Virus record (IMG/VR): IMGVR_UViG_3300035698_020937
Location: 1-33,572 of that record
Reading direction: 5' to 3' (one strand)
Source: a virus
Length of the DNA: 33,572 nucleotides
How positions within the stretch are numbered: the stretch's first letter is position 1; each line of letters starts with the position of its first letter. The notes beneath the pieces are model-generated. The model did no database searches. It had not been told where the DNA came from and was given only the letters and a program-made list of their open reading frames with translations. Positions 1 to 8,209 of this stretch are shown here, piece by piece. The position numbers and the translations under genes are program-made.

Positions 1-2
1 CT

Positions 3-911
3 TTTTTAACAATTGAACAACAGGCCACAACAGTAAAGCAATTAGAACGTATGAAAGTACCGTTTGTAGAAATTGGTGGTATATTACATATTGTTGGAAG
101 ACAGGCGTATGAGTACGCTCAAATCTTTGCAACAGCTGAATTAAAGAGACCTATGTCTCAAGGATTGCTGAACCCTACAGAACAAAATGCCTTACCGGTT
201 CTTAGACTTATTATTGGCGGATTGCTTGAATCACCGGAAGAAAAAAATGTGGACGAAGTGGTATATTGTATTCCCGGGAGTCCTCTGGATGAAGATAGAG
301 AAACTAATTATCATTCAGATGTTTTAAAGAGTATTATAGAAAGTTTTGGATATAAAGCTCGTGCTATTAATGAAGCAGTTGCTTTAGGTTCTACAGGATT
401 GGAAGACAACCAGTTGACAGGTATAGCTATAAGTATGGGTGCAGGTATGTGTAATATTGCTATTATGTATATGGGAATGAGTGCACTGCAGTTTAGTGTA
501 GCTAAAGGTGGAGATTGGATAGATAATCAAGTATCAGCAGATTGTGGTATACCAAAGGCTAAAGCTCAATTTATAAAAGAGAAGGGGGATTATACAATAG
601 ATCCCACATCTTCTGTACAACGTACTAGAGAGCAACAGGCCATAAAGAGTTATTATGAAGCTTTGATCAGATACTTATTATCTAATATTGCAAGTCAATT
701 TGAGTCAAAAGAGATGCCAAATTTTCCTAATGAAGTTCCTATCGTAATAGGCGGAGGCTCTTCTATGGTAAATGGATTTATTGAGGTATTTAAAGAACAG
801 TTCCAACAGAAACAATTTCCATTGAATGTTGGAGACATTAATATAATAGATGAACCACTCACAGCAGTTGCTAGAGGGTGTTTGTTAGATGCGGAACTGG
901 GAGAAAAGTAA
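3..911 (+). CDS. Actin-like ATPase (MreB/ParM superfamily), 5' end outside window
   Basis: The frame is open to the window edge, so the N-terminus, which would carry the phosphate-1 loop, is missing. The first in-window ATG is at 51. The visible part has actin-fold marks: a small-residue-rich phosphate-2-like loop (AISMGAGMCNIAIM) followed by a conserved Gly-rich turn, and near the end an adenosine-type segment (IVIGGGSSMVNGF) followed by a DEPLTAVARG segment typical of this superfamily. Such proteins polymerise with ATP. In phages and plasmids they segregate or position DNA or the replication compartment. The stop overlaps the next start (TAATG), so it is part of the plus-strand operon leading to the portal. 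Family confident; subfamily (MreB, ParM, PhuZ-independent phage actin) not resolved. Confidence 0.72.
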   Translation, partial: FLTIEQQATTVKQLERMKVPFVEIGGILHIVGRQAYEYAQIFATAELKRPMSQGLLNPTEQNALPVLRLIIGGLLESPEEKNVDEVVYCIPGSPLDEDRETNYHSDVLKSIIESFGYKARAINEAVALGSTGLEDNQLTGIAISMGAGMCNIAIMYMGMSALQFSVAKGGDWIDNQVSADCGIPKAKAQFIKEKGDYTIDPTSSVQRTREQQAIKSYYEALIRYLLSNIASQFESKEMPNFPNEVPIVIGGGSSMVNGFIEVFKEQFQQKQFPLNVGDINIIDEPLTAVARGCLLDAELGEK

Positions 912-1390
912 TGAACGATCTTATAAATTTAGAAGAACCGCTAGAACCCGAAACAATTAAAAGATTTTATCCATTTATGGATGACGTTAGTCGTGAACAA
1001 ATAATGGTGTTGAAGGTACTTAAAGACACTAGAGCGGCTTACGAAGATATGGATGTATTCGAAAATACTGTATTGGTTCTAAATGGAATTAGTCCAAACA
1101 TTACTGAGACTGAAGGATCTACACCAGAGTTTATATGGAAGGCCCTTGACATTATCTACCGGATTCATCCGGATGTAGAAATGGCATGGGAGATCTTAAT
1201 GTATATTAAGTTTATCTGTAATGACCAAGGTTGTTACTTTTATCATCCTAAACTCGGAATAGAAAATAACCCTCTTGAAGAGGTAACCTCACGCTCAGAA
1301 GATGGACCTTTCCCTTTAGACGAAGACTTTATTGGAATACAAGCCATGAAATATTTACAAATTGAAGATTACCTGAGAAACGGAGGATGA
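911..1390 (+). CDS. Hypothetical acidic protein upstream of portal
   Basis: About 159 residues. I chose the ATG at 911 because a GGGAG Shine-Dalgarno lies 9 bases upstream and the ATG overlaps the previous stop. An earlier in-frame ATG at 878 lies inside the actin gene and has no such site. The protein is acidic, with no signal peptide, membrane segment or recognisable motif. It sits between the actin-like gene and the portal gene, 4 bases before the latter, so it is likely co-transcribed with morphogenesis genes. Function unknown. Confidence 0.75.
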   Translation: MNDLINLEEPLEPETIKRFYPFMDDVSREQIMVLKVLKDTRAAYEDMDVFENTVLVLNGISPNITETEGSTPEFIWKALDIIYRIHPDVEMAWEILMYIKFICNDQGCYFYHPKLGIENNPLEEVTSRSEDGPFPLDEDFIGIQAMKYLQIEDYLRNGG

Positions 1391-1394
1391 GCAA

Positions 1395-3263
1395 ATGGCT
1401 GTACGACCTTTAGGGGTTAGCGATGTTACCAGTATTGGAGATAGCGTTACTAAATATCCAAACCCATTTTTTGATTTAAGTAAGAATTATGTTCCTAAGA
1501 ATATAAAAACATTATTTAAATTCTGTAGAACATTTTTTTATACAAACGCATTTCTTAGAAATGTAGTTTCTAAATTAACAGAATACCCTATTACAGATAT
1601 TTTATATGAGTCTACTATAGACTCTGATACAAGAGATAAATACCAAATTGCCTTTCATAAAAAACTAAAGATTAAAAGCCTCTTGATAGAGATAGGATTA
1701 GACTTTTTTACCTATGGTAATTGCTTTGTGTCTACCTATTTAAAACCCAGAAGGTTTTTAAAATGTAAACAATGTAATGCATTAACTCCTATAGAAGTAG
1801 TTACTTATAAACTAGTTAAATTTACTTTTAGAGGGATTTGCCCTTCTTGTGAAACTAATAATGTTGAATTTACAATAGAAGATTCATTTGTAAAAACAAT
1901 AGATAATTTTAGATTAATTCGTTGGGCACCAGAAAATCTAGAAATAGATTTTAATCCTTTGTCGGGAACTTCTAGATATTACTATTCCATACCACAGAAG
2001 ATTAAAAGTGGAATCATAAAAGGGGATAAAAATATTTTAAAGGAAGTACCAAAGGTATTTCTAGACTCACTTAAGGAAAAGAAAGAGATAGAGATAGATC
2101 CTAACAATCTGTATCATTTTAAGAGACCTACTTTGGCAGAAGATGACATGGGTTGGGGAAAACCTATTATTCTACCGGCGCTTAAGGAGATTTATTACCT
2201 TCAGACATTGAAGAGGGGCAATGAAGCCATAGCAAACGAACATGTTGTTCCTAAGAAAAGTATCTTTCCAGCCAATACTACATCGTTAGATCCATACACC
2301 CAAATGAACCTCGGTAAATGGAAGACACAGATACAAGAACAGCTTTTAAAGTGGAAAACGGATCCTAATCACATTGGTGTGTTTCCTATACCTATCGGCT
2401 ATCAAGAATTAGGAGGGAATGCTAGATCTTTACTTTTAACTCCAGAAATGAAGTTCATTGAAGAATCTATTATTAACTCGTTAGGGGTACCGCTAGAATT
2501 TATAAAAGGAGGAACTTCTTGGACAGGTTCTAGTATATCTTTAAGAATAGTTGAGAACCATTTTTTAACATATAGAGAACTTTTGCTTGATTTTATGAAT
2601 CACTTTGTCATAGATAAGTTAAACTCTCTATTGAAGTATCCAAAGGTTGAAATTTCATTTAAGAAGTTTAAAATGTCAGACGATGCTTCTGCAAAAGAGC
2701 TTGCTATAACTCTGAATGAAGCTGGTAAAATATCTGATCCTAAGCTATTAGATGAGTTTGGATTCCAATACGATGAAGAGGCAGAGGCACTAAAAAAATC
2801 TCGCGCTACTTGGTTAGATGAACAGATTAAGCAACAAACAGCACAAGCAGAATCTCAAGGACAGGCTATGGTTATCCAGGCTAGATACCAAACAAGAGCT
2901 AGAGTTGCCGCAGCTCAAGAAGAGATTAGACTGCAAGCTGAATTATTTCAAGAAGAGCTTGCTAAAGAAAATATGGGAGTTCCGGAAGATCCTATTAAAT
3001 TGATAGAACGTATGGCATTAGAATTATTAGCAATGCCTGTAGAGGCACAGGTCATGCAGTTAGAGATTATGTCCCAAAAAATGCCAACTACCTATAATTT
3101 AGTTATGCGTAGGATGCAAAGCATGCAGCTACAGCAAGCACAGGACCAAGCAGCTGTTGGATTTTCATTAGAACCTCCAGAAGAAGAAGAAGAGGAGGCG
3201 CCACCTGCAAAATCTAAAACTACTAAAGAAAAAACTAAGGGGCAGACCCGTGGTACTCCTTGA
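1395..3263 (+). CDS. Portal protein (large-phage type, with zinc-ribbon insert)
   Basis: 622 residues behind a GGAGG SD. The order of elements fits a tailed-phage portal: an N-terminal alpha/beta region, a long middle domain with the GWGKP and SIFPANTTSL segments, a segment GVPLEFIKGGTSWTGSS resembling the stem/clip region of large portals, and a long Gln/Glu/Ala-rich helical C-terminus (about residues 460-590) like the crown or barrel. An acidic run of Glu precedes a Lys-rich tail. An unusual insert carries two CxxC pairs (CKQC near residue 122, CPSC near 151), which should bind zinc. The portal forms the dodecameric DNA gate of the head. Assigned by architecture, not by a unique motif; terminase and capsid genes are not in this window to confirm it. 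Confidence 0.68.
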   Translation: MAVRPLGVSDVTSIGDSVTKYPNPFFDLSKNYVPKNIKTLFKFCRTFFYTNAFLRNVVSKLTEYPITDILYESTIDSDTRDKYQIAFHKKLKIKSLLIEIGLDFFTYGNCFVSTYLKPRRFLKCKQCNALTPIEVVTYKLVKFTFRGICPSCETNNVEFTIEDSFVKTIDNFRLIRWAPENLEIDFNPLSGTSRYYYSIPQKIKSGIIKGDKNILKEVPKVFLDSLKEKKEIEIDPNNLYHFKRPTLAEDDMGWGKPIILPALKEIYYLQTLKRGNEAIANEHVVPKKSIFPANTTSLDPYTQMNLGKWKTQIQEQLLKWKTDPNHIGVFPIPIGYQELGGNARSLLLTPEMKFIEESIINSLGVPLEFIKGGTSWTGSSISLRIVENHFLTYRELLLDFMNHFVIDKLNSLLKYPKVEISFKKFKMSDDASAKELAITLNEAGKISDPKLLDEFGFQYDEEAEALKKSRATWLDEQIKQQTAQAESQGQAMVIQARYQTRARVAAAQEEIRLQAELFQEELAKENMGVPEDPIKLIERMALELLAMPVEAQVMQLEIMSQKMPTTYNLVMRRMQSMQLQQAQDQAAVGFSLEPPEEEEEEAPPAKSKTTKEKTKGQTRGTP

Positions 3264-3976
3264 TATATATCTATGAATGGCATTTTTTTAAATCAAATAA
3301 ATACTATATTGGACAAAGTAATAATATTATTAGAAGAATAAAAGAAGAGTTACGTTGTGCTGATAATACTAACTCAAAAGAGTATAATTATGCCATTAGT
3401 AGAGCAATACGAAAATATCCTAATGAATACTGTGTACGGATAATAGATGAAGTAGAATCAAGAGAAATAGCAGATGAATTAGAAAAAATGTACATAGCTA
3501 CTCGAAGCTCTTGTGGGAAAGGTGGTTATAACTTAACAAGTGGTGGTACTAGTGGGTTTAAATGCTCAGATGAAGTTAGAAAGAAATTGTCAAAAATTCT
3601 GAAAGGAAAACCTAAGCTCTCTAGAAGAAATAAAACAACAAATATTAAATCTAAGAGGCCAGTAATTCGTTTATCATTAGATGGAAAACCTTTAGAACTC
3701 TTTGTTTCAATAAATTCTACCGGTTGGCATAATGTTTATAGAGCAAAATCTGTTGCTAGAGTTTGTAATGGCCAAAGAAAAACATATAAAGGATATAAAT
3801 GGGAGTATTACGACATGGAAAAATACGGAACATATATTGTGTTCAAAAACACTGAGACTGGTGAAATTAAACGTTTGCCGATTGGAACTAAATTAGATGA
3901 TTTAATTAAGACTGCTGAATTAAGTAATTGGATTGAAATTAATTACGACCCAGAAGAGGAAAAAGGTAATGAGTAG
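3260..3976 (+). CDS. GIY-YIG homing endonuclease with NUMOD-type DNA-binding repeats
   Basis: 238 residues. The GIY-YIG catalytic module is at the N-terminus: IYIYEW, then KYYIGQSNN, a basic RRIKEE helix, and the Glu of ELEKMYI, ending with YNLTSGG. A NUMOD3-like helix follows (SDEVRKKLSKILKGKP, near residue 110), then a second modular segment of NUMOD1 type (RPVIRLSLDGK...KSVARVCNG). These enzymes cut a specific site and spread their own gene. The start is the TTG at 3260, because the GIY strand begins right there; TTG overlaps the portal TGA stop. No good SD is visible, so translation is probably coupled to the portal. A free-standing mobile gene inserted between morphogenesis genes. Confidence 0.85.
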   Translation: MIYIYEWHFFKSNKYYIGQSNNIIRRIKEELRCADNTNSKEYNYAISRAIRKYPNEYCVRIIDEVESREIADELEKMYIATRSSCGKGGYNLTSGGTSGFKCSDEVRKKLSKILKGKPKLSRRNKTTNIKSKRPVIRLSLDGKPLELFVSINSTGWHNVYRAKSVARVCNGQRKTYKGYKWEYYDMEKYGTYIVFKNTETGEIKRLPIGTKLDDLIKTAELSNWIEINYDPEEEKGNE

Positions 3977-4166
3977 TGTTTATGATCCATTTAGTGATGG
4001 AAGGAGAAAGGTAGAAACTTTTCATTTAGAGGATCCGGTTGAAAAGGAAAATTACGAAAATGTCTTAAATAATGTTTTTTGTACAATTGAGAAAGAAGAA
4101 TTCATGTACTCTGGGCATACAAAAGATCAACCTGTAATAACTGTTTGGTACATTGACGAAAATTAA
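3969..4166 (+). CDS. Small hypothetical protein
   Basis: 65 residues starting MSSVYDPFSDG. The ATG at 3969 has an AAGG SD and overlaps the end of the endonuclease gene. An in-frame ATG at 3933 lies inside that gene and is less likely. Charged, soluble, ending in an aromatic strand (ITVWYIDEN). It is the last gene of the plus-strand operon and is followed directly by a strong terminator. Function unknown. It may originally have followed the portal gene before the endonuclease arrived. Confidence 0.65.
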   Translation: MSSVYDPFSDGRRKVETFHLEDPVEKENYENVLNNVFCTIEKEEFMYSGHTKDQPVITVWYIDEN

Positions 4167-4170
4167 GATA

Positions 4171-4199
4171 AAAAAAGGGAAGATTGCTCTTCCCTTTTT
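4171..4199. terminator. Bidirectional terminator between convergent genes
   Basis: Inverted repeat AAAAAGGGAAGA / TCTTCCCTTTTT with loop TTGC. A-run on one side and T-run on the other let it end both the plus operon (stop at 4166) and the minus gene ending at 4200. Confidence 0.85.
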
Positions 4200-4766
4200 C
4201 TATGTCATAAGTAGATAACCAGACAAACCAAATTTTAGTTGTTTATGATATACAGTCCATCCATTTTTTTCCGCTATACTTGAATGGAGTTTAGAGAACT
4301 CTAAAAATTCTCTTTCCCATTCCTTGTTATTTAAATTTGTAAGCATTCTATATAAAATTTCTTCACATCGTCTTTTTAAAACAATATTTATAGGACCTTT
4401 TACAGGACTATATTCTAATGTTTCAAATAATGTACAAAAAAGTCTATCTATAAATGCCCACGTTACTGGGGTATACATAGCGGCAAACCTGTTATCTAGC
4501 GACATACCCTTATAGTAATTAATACAGTGTTTTTTGAATACACTATTTGGGAGAAATTCGCTCAACATTAAGTCTAAGGTACACATATAGTCCACAGTAT
4601 ACACAGCCCTACCAAGAGAAATTCTTCTATTTAATCTTTTATTTTCTCTTAATTTTGCTTCTGTACATGGAAACACTGACCCCAATAATCCATTATCTAC
4701 CATTACCTCTAAAATAGACAATTCTTGTCGTTGACTTAATGTTTGAGTATGTTCTTGTGAAAGCAT
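4200..4766 (-). CDS. Hypothetical protein
   Basis: 188 residues. The N-terminus is rich in Gln, Ser and Thr (MLSQEHTQTLSQRQEL), faintly like the Gln-rich activator-contact region of sigma-54, but no other sigma motif is visible, so I do not assign a function. The rest is basic and apparently all-helical, without membrane segments. The gene has its own copy of the conserved TATAAGAAT promoter-like motif about 35 bases upstream and a strong terminator at its stop, so it looks like a single-gene transcription unit. Confidence 0.65.
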   Translation of the reverse strand: MLSQEHTQTLSQRQELSILEVMVDNGLLGSVFPCTEAKLRENKRLNRRISLGRAVYTVDYMCTLDLMLSEFLPNSVFKKHCINYYKGMSLDNRFAAMYTPVTWAFIDRLFCTLFETLEYSPVKGPINIVLKRRCEEILYRMLTNLNNKEWEREFLEFSKLHSSIAEKNGWTVYHKQLKFGLSGYLLMT

Positions 4767-4796
4767 AAAACCCCCATAAATTATAAGTTAGTCTAT

Positions 4797-4812
4797 CACT
4801 ATTCTTATACCA
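4797..4812 (-). promoter_or_regulatory. Conserved phage promoter-like motif, copy 1
   Basis: Minus-strand reading ATGGTATAAGAATAGTGA, 35 bases upstream of the ATG at 4766. It matches the consensus TTGGTATAAGAATAATGA shared by seven sites in this window. The TGGTATAAG core resembles an extended -10 element (TGnTATAAT). Confidence 0.7.
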
Positions 4813-4837
4813 TTTATAGGGGCAAAAAAATATAATA

Positions 4838-6142
4838 TTACTTTAAAATATCTGTAAAAACCTTCTTTAGAAACTCTACTTTATCAGTCCATAGAAATTC
4901 CTTTTTTGCCCTCTCTACACAATCCAAATCTACTAATTTTTCTTCCCCCACTTCTTTCCAAGATTTATATTCCTTTTCAAGAGCTTGTACATACTCCCAT
5001 ATATTTACAATAGGTCTCATATGTCCACTATCCATAGCTTGATTCATAAGTCCAACATTAGGAATTAAATGGCCAGTGTTCCCAAGCATTTCTGGAACTG
5101 CGCTATTTTTTGGAGCAATACTTCTCGTCCCGGCCGCCATAGATTCAATAAGACTTAAACCACACCCTTCCCCTAAAGTAGTCGTAAGATTTATATTTGC
5201 CGCATTATAAATTTGGTTTACCATCTCATTAGTTATAATTCCAGAATAGATATTCGCAGCATTTACGCTTATAACCTTATTATATACATCCTCATCTGTA
5301 AACCCAGCATTAAGTATGTGATTCTGTAAAATATTTGTACGACCTGGACCCATTGGAACTTCATTACTCATCATATGTAGGTACAAATGAACATCTAATT
5401 TTGGTTTATCCTGTAGCTCAACTACGTCGTCTGGCCCACACATATTTAGATCACAGTAAGTCTTGAATAGTGGATAAGCATTTCCGCATTTACATAGTTT
5501 ATATCCTTTAGCAAATAAGTTGTAGGCTCGTAGCGTAAAAGGTATCGCCTTCCTTGGTTGGAATCTATTTACATTAATAGCAGTAAATTTTCCATTCCAC
5601 CCGAATGAAGTTCTATGGCTTAATATTTCCTTATGTGGTAAAGGTTTATAAGTATCTGTATCTACTCCATGATACAATTTTTTGATACCTTTAACTTGTG
5701 GGAATCTTTCTTTGATTATTTTTATAGCCCAATCCGAATAAGTTATTACCGCATCTGCTTGATTAAATACATTTCCCCAAGCCTTAGAGAACGGATTACC
5801 ATCTACTGGGAAGTATACAACAATCTTTGTTTTAGGGTGAACTTCTCTTCTGACTACGTCTATAATATCAGAAATATGAAATATATCCTGAAACAGGAAT
5901 ATCAAATCTGGGTTTTCTTTCTTTACTAGGTGAATCAGTTTTTTATTTCCTAACATGTCGTCTCTACTAACAGGATATACAAAGTAACGTGATGTGTCGT
6001 ATTTTTTATCCCCATGGTAATTTATACCAAGAACGGTTACATCATAATCTTCATGCATATCTTTTAGCAAATTGTCTGCTACTTGGCCAAACCCCGTTGG
6101 TACCAAAAAGTCACACCAACAGAATAATTTCTTCTTTTCCAT
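4838..6142 (-). CDS. GT-B glycosyltransferase (GT4-like) with Cys-rich insert
   Basis: 434 residues. N-terminal Rossmann domain with a PTGFGQVADN glycine turn, a linker with LYHGVDTDTY, and a C-terminal donor-binding domain with GEGCGLSLIESMAAGTRSIA, the classic E-x7-E signature of retaining GT4 enzymes, followed by AVPEML. They transfer a sugar from a nucleotide-sugar. In phages the acceptor may be modified phage DNA, a virion protein or the host surface. Around residue 225 there is a Cys-rich insert (CKCG...C...C) that may bind zinc and is not standard for the family. A short gap separates it from the gene at 4766. Acceptor unknown. Confidence 0.85.
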   Translation of the reverse strand: MEKKKLFCWCDFLVPTGFGQVADNLLKDMHEDYDVTVLGINYHGDKKYDTSRYFVYPVSRDDMLGNKKLIHLVKKENPDLIFLFQDIFHISDIIDVVRREVHPKTKIVVYFPVDGNPFSKAWGNVFNQADAVITYSDWAIKIIKERFPQVKGIKKLYHGVDTDTYKPLPHKEILSHRTSFGWNGKFTAINVNRFQPRKAIPFTLRAYNLFAKGYKLCKCGNAYPLFKTYCDLNMCGPDDVVELQDKPKLDVHLYLHMMSNEVPMGPGRTNILQNHILNAGFTDEDVYNKVISVNAANIYSGIITNEMVNQIYNAANINLTTTLGEGCGLSLIESMAAGTRSIAPKNSAVPEMLGNTGHLIPNVGLMNQAMDSGHMRPIVNIWEYVQALEKEYKSWKEVGEEKLVDLDCVERAKKEFLWTDKVEFLKKVFTDILK

Positions 6143-6164
6143 ATTATCAATTGATTTTTAACGT

Positions 6165-6217
6165 AAAAAAAATGCTAGTAATTATATGTATATACATACT
6201 ATAATATAAGCATTTTT
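6165..6217 (-). terminator. Terminator after the small membrane-protein gene
   Basis: On the minus strand AAAAATGCT pairs with AGCATTTTT around an AT-rich inner repeat, and the 3' arm runs into eight T. It lies just after the stop at 6243 and before the glycosyltransferase start at 6142. A glycosyltransferase promoter may lie in the same AT-rich stretch but I cannot define it. Confidence 0.65.
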
Positions 6218-6242
6218 CTTGTTAAAATCAAACTTTTTCTTA

Positions 6243-6530
6243 CTAGGCCGCAGCTCTTTTTGCATCTGCCTGGGTATCGGTGTAGTAGTTGAAGAATTTT
6301 AACATTATACCTATTGCAAATGAACTAGATGCTATCAATACTTGGAGTACATTTGGGCTACCAAAGTAGCCTAAGTAGCCCAACGGTAGGGCGACAACCA
6401 ATATGAAGCCCATTAATAACGCATCAAACATACTTGCTTTTTTACACTTAGACAGCAATTCCACTGTCCAAAAAGGTTTTAATCCCATGATGAAAAATGG
6501 GATCGCCAAATATAAATTTGGATTCAGCAT
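6243..6530 (-). CDS. Small membrane protein, about three transmembrane segments
   Basis: 95 residues from the ATG at 6530, which has an AAGGAA SD about 5 bases upstream. The longer frame reaching 6647 would run into the terminator of the upstream RNA gene and is rejected. Three hydrophobic segments are visible: YLAIPFFIMG, ALLMGFILVVALPLGYLGYF, and VLQVLIASSSFAIGIML, with a short basic C-terminus ending AKRAAA. Size and layout allow a holin-like or superinfection-exclusion role, but nothing in the sequence decides between them. Confidence 0.7.
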   Translation of the reverse strand: MLNPNLYLAIPFFIMGLKPFWTVELLSKCKKASMFDALLMGFILVVALPLGYLGYFGSPNVLQVLIASSSFAIGIMLKFFNYYTDTQADAKRAAA

Positions 6531-6559
6531 CTTATTCCTTTCCTTGATTAAGATGAAAT

Positions 6560-6600
6560 AAAAAAATGCGGGTGACGGTACGATATAGTACCGCACACCC
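6560..6600 (-). terminator. Rho-independent terminator of the large RNA
   Basis: Minus strand: GGGTG..CGGTAC, loop TATATC, GTACCG.CACCC, then GCA and seven T. A strong GC stem with a perfect U-tract marks the 3' end of the 0.88-kb RNA. Confidence 0.88.
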
Positions 6601-7445
6601 TTGCCCAATTTACACTTTATATTGCGGTGAAACGCGGAGCGTTTCAACCAGAATTAACTGCGGTCCGTTGTCCCCCTCGGGAGGTGGGTTGGGGCGAATT
6701 TACCCCAGACCTTTATATTGTTATATATCAGATACCTACGGACTGGATCTATACTGCAGATATCCTGCAGGTGTCTCCGGGTCTTGGTACCCTGAGGGGA
6801 GACCCCCATGGGAAGATCAAATATAAGGCTTAACCCTGAAAATACGAATTACATTTAAGGTTAACGCCTGAAGAAGGTCCCTTTGAGGTCGCCGTACCCC
6901 GCCGGCCGATCGAACTCGAGCTGAGCGCTCGAATCTCGGCGGACGGAGCCGTCGTCTAAACTAGTCTGCCTGGTTGGGCGCCCGCCGGTCGACATATTAA
7001 TCATAACCCAAAATAAAAGGGAGATTAATGTCCGCCGGAGAATACCTGGCTAGGCCTGTCTGGCTAGTCCGCCGGGTGCACGCCCGGGCCCGCGGGCCCG
7101 GAAGGCGGCGCTTGCCCGACGTTGCCTGCAATGGCAATCTTTTCTTTGGTGGTCCTGAGGACAGTGTTGTTTTGGCCGAAGGCCCATCTTTGGAAAGATT
7201 GCTAGAATCTATAAGAACGAAACGTTCTTAAAAAAAAGGATTCTGTAAATTGGGTCCTATGAAAAACTTTCTATACTGTGAATAGGATCTCTTTTGTTGA
7301 AGGTTTAAACGCGCAAAATCCTGTGGTTTCTTCGAGGGATACACCCTTCGAACAAAGACAATCCTTTGACTTTTGAGGAGGGGGGAGCCCAAGAATAAAC
7401 CTGTGGTTTTTGTCTGCGTGAAATCGTCAACATAAGATCTCGTAT
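6560..7445 (-). ncRNA. Large structured non-coding RNA, about 0.88 kb (GOLLD/ROOL-class candidate)
   Basis: A GC-rich island in an AT-rich genome with no credible coding frame, but a complete transcription unit on the minus strand: promoter motif at 7451-7463 and a strong terminator at 6560-6600. It is full of local helices: AAGAACG/CGTTCTT closed by TTT, a UUCG-capped GGCC hairpin, GTCCTCAGGAC, TTCGA...TCGAA, GAAACGC/GCGTTTC, CTGCAG/CTGCAG, a perfect 18-base GC palindrome at 7084-7101, and a 9-bp helix joining 7194-7202 with 7134-7142 that encloses two hairpins. AAACCACAGG occurs twice near the 5' end. Size, ornate folding and phage location fit the giant phage RNAs GOLLD or ROOL. That class assignment is inference. 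Confidence 0.75.
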
Positions 7446-7450
7446 TCATT

Positions 7451-7463
7451 TTTCTTATACCAA
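7451..7463 (-). promoter_or_regulatory. Conserved phage promoter-like motif, copy 2 (large RNA)
   Basis: Minus-strand TTGGTATAAGAAAAATGA. It directly follows the terminator of the upstream operon and starts the 0.88-kb RNA, with transcription expected to begin near 7445. Confidence 0.75.
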
Positions 7464-7464
7464 G

Positions 7465-7493
7465 AAAAACATCTACGGGTACGTTCCGTACCC
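7465..7493 (-). terminator. Terminator of the retron/radical-SAM operon
   Basis: Minus strand GGGTAC GGAAC GTACCC followed shortly by a T5 run. It lies just after the stop at 7514 and abuts promoter copy 2, so one unit ends where the next begins. Confidence 0.6.
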
Positions 7494-7513
7494 AAATTGG
7501 CGCCTATAGCTAG

Positions 7514-8188
7514 CTAATCATGACACTTGTTACAATAACTGCAACTTGCGTTGCGAGTTATTTTCCCTGAATCGCAGGGACATGCTTCCTTAAAATTTGC
7601 TGATTTGATTTGTTCTACTCGCTTTTTACTAATATTAAAGAATATATCGAATTTATTATTAACTCGAATGGCTCTAAAGTCATCAGCAGTGCCAGTAAAA
7701 CAAAACTTTACTTTTGGGTTTTGTTTATATTTCTCTATCAAATTATAATTTAATAGGTTGTTCATGTCCAAACTAAACACCAGTGAAGTTAAGTTTTTTA
7801 ATTTCAGCAATTTAAGTATATCGCTATCAGAATCTGATGTTAAATTTTTTGATATTATAAAATATTTAAAATCTAAATTTGAAATAAATTCAAAATGTCC
7901 TGGGATATAGTCACCCGATCCATACATTCTGACAGGCAACTTAGAGAGTCTAGTAAGATCTTTTGCCTTACTACGACTTAGTTTTCTGTATTCTTTGTTT
8001 AATGTTTCCGCAAACAGTTTCCCGTTTTCTAAAGACAGTAAATTATTTTGTTTAATTTTAGCAACGTATGCTTTATAGATTCGCTCCATTGTGTTTACAT
8101 AACAATAGGAACAAAAATTTTTGCAAGTACCTTCTCTAAAGAAGTCTATTGATAAAATGGTTTTACTGTTTCTAGTAAACACATTCAA
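7514..8188 (-). CDS. Radical-SAM-like iron-sulfur protein
   Basis: 224 residues. Near the N-terminus is CKNFCSYCY, the Cx3Cx2C triad (Cys 22, 26, 29) that holds the 4Fe-4S cluster of radical SAM enzymes, here followed by aromatic Y as in the family. The middle looks like a shortened beta/alpha barrel (PVRMYGSGDYIPGHFEF as an SAM-binding-type turn). The C-terminus carries a second group of Cys (CPCD..., CSYCNKC) that could bind another cluster. Small for the family, resembling compact phage and plasmid radical-SAM proteins rather than a named enzyme. Substrate unknown. Last gene of the minus operon that includes the reverse transcriptase; no clear SD is visible. Confidence 0.7.
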   Translation of the reverse strand: MNVFTRNSKTILSIDFFREGTCKNFCSYCYVNTMERIYKAYVAKIKQNNLLSLENGKLFAETLNKEYRKLSRSKAKDLTRLSKLPVRMYGSGDYIPGHFEFISNLDFKYFIISKNLTSDSDSDILKLLKLKNLTSLVFSLDMNNLLNYNLIEKYKQNPKVKFCFTGTADDFRAIRVNNKFDIFFNISKKRVEQIKSANFKEACPCDSGKITRNASCSYCNKCHD

Positions 8189-8209
8189 AATTATTTGCGG
8201 TTTATACTA

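Noticed and set aside
4200-4766. Possible sigma-54-like protein
   Set aside because: Only the Gln-rich N-terminus resembles RpoN; no RpoN box or core-binding domain is visible.
6566-7231. Plus-strand frames in the GC-rich island
   Set aside because: They run against the promoter and terminator of the RNA gene, lack SD sites, and have odd composition (Arg/Gly/Pro) expected from GC-rich RNA helices.
7228-7449. 73-residue minus-strand frame beginning just after promoter copy 2
   Set aside because: It has no SD, its ATG lies at the expected transcript start, and it covers the hairpin-rich 5' part of the structured RNA. A leader peptide cannot be fully excluded.
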